Assembly: GCF_900107505.1 (NCBI RefSeq)
Contig: NZ_FNQH01000001.1
Span: forward strand, 62,001 to 126,000
From: Trichococcus collinsii
Lineage (GTDB): Bacteria > Bacillota > Bacilli > Lactobacillales > Aerococcaceae
Length of the DNA: 64,000 nucleotides
Direction of reading: 5' to 3'
Shown here piece by piece: positions 62,640 to 64,000 of this stretch; the stretch's first letter is position 1; each line of letters starts with the position of its first letter. The notes under the pieces were generated by a model. That model was not told the DNA's origin and did not search any database. It saw only the letters and a list, made by a program, of their open reading frames with translations. The position numbers and the translations under genes are program-made.

Positions 62640-63593
62640 ATGTTGAGAAAAATGTTGCTCGTTCTGGCGTTGGTAGGAGCGATGGTGCTGTCTCTGGGTG
62701 TGGGGACTGCTGCATTTTCGGTGGAACAGTTTCTGGTCGGGAGCAACACTGACCGTCTGATACTGTTGTCGTCACGGCTGCCTAGGACGATTACGGTTCT
62801 CTTGGCTGGAGCAGGATTGTCCTTATCCGGGCTGATTATGCAATCATTGACACAGAACCGATTTGCCGCTCCCGATACTGTCGGAACGGTGGATGCGGCG
62901 AGAGTGGGCATGCTGTGCGGCATGATTTTCTTTCCGGGCTTATCTGTTGTGGGGAAGATGACTCTTTCATTCCTCTTTGCAGCGGCAGGAACCTTCCTGT
63001 TTTTGGTGGTCGTGAATCGCTTGCCTTTCAAGAGCCAGATGACGATCCCTTTGCTGGGTCTGATGTACGGAAATATTTTGGGAGGGATTGCCAATTTTTT
63101 TGCCTTCCGCTTCAACGTCACGCAAAATCTTTCCGCTTGGATGCAAGGGGATTTTTCATTGGTCATCAAAGGACAATACGAGGGGATGTACCTCATTTTC
63201 CTGTTGTTTTTGGCACTTTATTTTTTTGCCGATCACTTTACGATTGCGCGCTTCGGGAAAGATGCGGCCAAAAATCTCGGACTGCCTTTTGAAGCCGTCT
63301 TGTTCCTCGGGACACTGTTCGTCGCCGTGGCTGTCGCTGTCATCCTGAGTACGGTCGGTAATCTGCCGTTTTTGGGAGTCATTATCCCGAATCTCGTATC
63401 GTTGCGCTTCGGCGATAATATCCGCAATACGCACGGTAAGGTTGCGTTGTTCGGAGCGGTTTTTTTGTTGCTTTGTGATGTGTTCGCGCGATCGGTCATT
63501 CCTCCATACGAAATACCGGTGGAAACGGTATTGGGTGTTTTCGGCGGCGGCTTGTTCCTGTGGTTGCTGCTGAAGGGAGGGCGAACCGCATGA
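62640..63593 (+). CDS. yclN: Iron-siderophore ABC transporter permease, FecCD family (YclN-like)
   Basis: 317 residues, about nine membrane helices. Conserved SSRLPRTITVLLAGAGLSLSG near residue 43 and LPFLGVIIPNLVSLRFGDN near 245 are the FecCD landmarks; NLSAWMQGDFSLVIKGQYE closely resembles Bacillus YclN, of the petrobactin importer YclNOPQ. A stop codon lies directly before the ATG in frame, so this is the only start; the ribosome site (GGTGA) is weak. ATGA overlap with the next permease gene. Confidence 0.93.
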   Translation: MLRKMLLVLALVGAMVLSLGVGTAAFSVEQFLVGSNTDRLILLSSRLPRTITVLLAGAGLSLSGLIMQSLTQNRFAAPDTVGTVDAARVGMLCGMIFFPGLSVVGKMTLSFLFAAAGTFLFLVVVNRLPFKSQMTIPLLGLMYGNILGGIANFFAFRFNVTQNLSAWMQGDFSLVIKGQYEGMYLIFLLFLALYFFADHFTIARFGKDAAKNLGLPFEAVLFLGTLFVAVAVAVILSTVGNLPFLGVIIPNLVSLRFGDNIRNTHGKVALFGAVFLLLCDVFARSVIPPYEIPVETVLGVFGGGLFLWLLLKGGRTA

Positions 63594-64000
63594 AAAACGT
63601 GCTGAAAAACCGCATCGTCATGAAAAGGTTGGCTATCCTGGCGGTGGCTTTGGCTTTCCTTTATTTTTTTTGGAATCAAGGCTACGGAAATGTATTCATT
63701 ATGAAGTTGCGGATCACGAAGCTTTTGACGTTTGCGGTCATCAGCATCAGCACTGCCTTTGCAACAGTCAGCTTTCAGACGGTCGTGCATAGCAATTTTT
63801 TGACCCCCAGCATCCTTGGGGTTGAATCCTTCTATCGCCTCCTGCAGACAGTGTTGATGTTCTTCAGCTTCTCGCTGCTGGGCAACCAATTGAATGCTGA
63901 ATGGCAGTTCATTTTTCTGTTGTTGCTGATGCTTGGCAGTTACTTGTTGCTGTACCGGCTTTCTTGGAACCGGAAAAATTACGATATGCAAGTCATCCTG
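63590..64000 (+). CDS. yclO: Second iron-siderophore ABC permease (YclO-like), 5' part
   Basis: The frame is open to the end of the window; 137 residues are visible. Membrane segments AILAVALAFLYFFW, LLTFAVISISTAFATV and later ones, with the family region VSFQTVVHSNFLTPSILGVES seen in YclO. It would pair with the preceding permease as a heterodimer; ATPase and binding protein genes are expected beyond the window. Starts within the stop of the first permease (ATGA). Confidence 0.9.
   Translation, partial: MKNVLKNRIVMKRLAILAVALAFLYFFWNQGYGNVFIMKLRITKLLTFAVISISTAFATVSFQTVVHSNFLTPSILGVESFYRLLQTVLMFFSFSLLGNQLNAEWQFIFLLLLMLGSYLLLYRLSWNRKNYDMQVIL

Noticed and set aside
1-64000. Prophage, plasmid, defence or secondary metabolite system
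   Set aside because: All genes except one small hypothetical fit conserved housekeeping families in their usual order; no mobile or accessory gene cluster is visible.

Overview
The window is ordinary chromosome of a low-to-moderate GC Gram-positive bacterium of the order Lactobacillales. Gene content points to the Carnobacteriaceae, with Trichococcus the closest guess: a DUF1827 gene beside clpE under CtsR-type operators, a water-forming type NADH oxidase, a PTS HPr/enzyme I operon, LafA/CpoA-like glycolipid glycosyltransferases, and a D-aspartate ligase/aspartate racemase pair of the kind that builds L-Lys-D-Asp peptidoglycan bridges. The family is inferred from gene content and the genus is only a guess. 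I recognise no phage, plasmid, insertion sequence, CRISPR, rRNA or tRNA in it.

Layout. 1-8050: end of pepF, spxH and a CYTH protein (yjbK) on the minus strand, then a plus-strand relQ-nadK-hydroxyacid dehydrogenase group and rluD-like/mgtE. 8238-16723: a GNAT acetyltransferase, an M42 peptidase and AI-2E-type permease pair, NADH oxidase, a CNNM/CBS membrane protein, prfC and DUF1827. 16889-26654: clpE (minus) divergent from ptsH-ptsI, a glycolipid glycosyltransferase, an NAD-dependent dehydrogenase, ykuJ, and hom-thrB. 27454-33107: the conserved yqeG-yqeH-yhbY-nadD-yqeK-rsfS-yqeM-tmcAL ribosome-assembly and NAD cluster. 33250-37710: the D-Asp ligase/racemase operon, yceD-rpmF, a DUF3397 protein and a second glycosyltransferase. 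37967-52408: the division and cell wall cluster mraZ-rsmH-ftsL-pbp-mraY-murD-murG-divIB-ftsA-ftsZ-yggS-sepF-ylmG-ylmH-divIVA. 52430-55698: a T-box leader and ileS. 55979-64000: a cold shock gene, a GlsB-like protein, the telA/xpaC pair, nudF-hypothetical-mtnN, a HerA/DUF853-type ATPase and the start of a Fur-controlled siderophore permease operon.

How the genes work together. The window is dominated by growth functions: septum and wall synthesis, ribosome maturation, sugar uptake and stringent or heat-stress control. Recognisable control sites are a T-box for ileS, three 10-bp-phased GTGG repeats before mraZ (MraZ operator), two CtsR operators at clpE, a cre-like site at ptsH, and a perfectly palindromic Fur box before the siderophore permeases.

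The least explained material is intergenic. A family of structured repeats occurs at 8112-8231, 26970-27061 and 14561-14692, with hairpins whose stems show compensatory base changes. A second, overlapping repeat is shared between the leaders of prfC (14307-14732) and ileS (52708-52883), in the latter case sitting between the T-box terminator and the ribosome binding site. About 450 bp between thrB and yqeG is a mosaic of related hairpin blocks. The dcw cluster also carries several precise hairpins at gene junctions, including one around the murD stop codon that would bring a distant Shine-Dalgarno to the right distance from murG.
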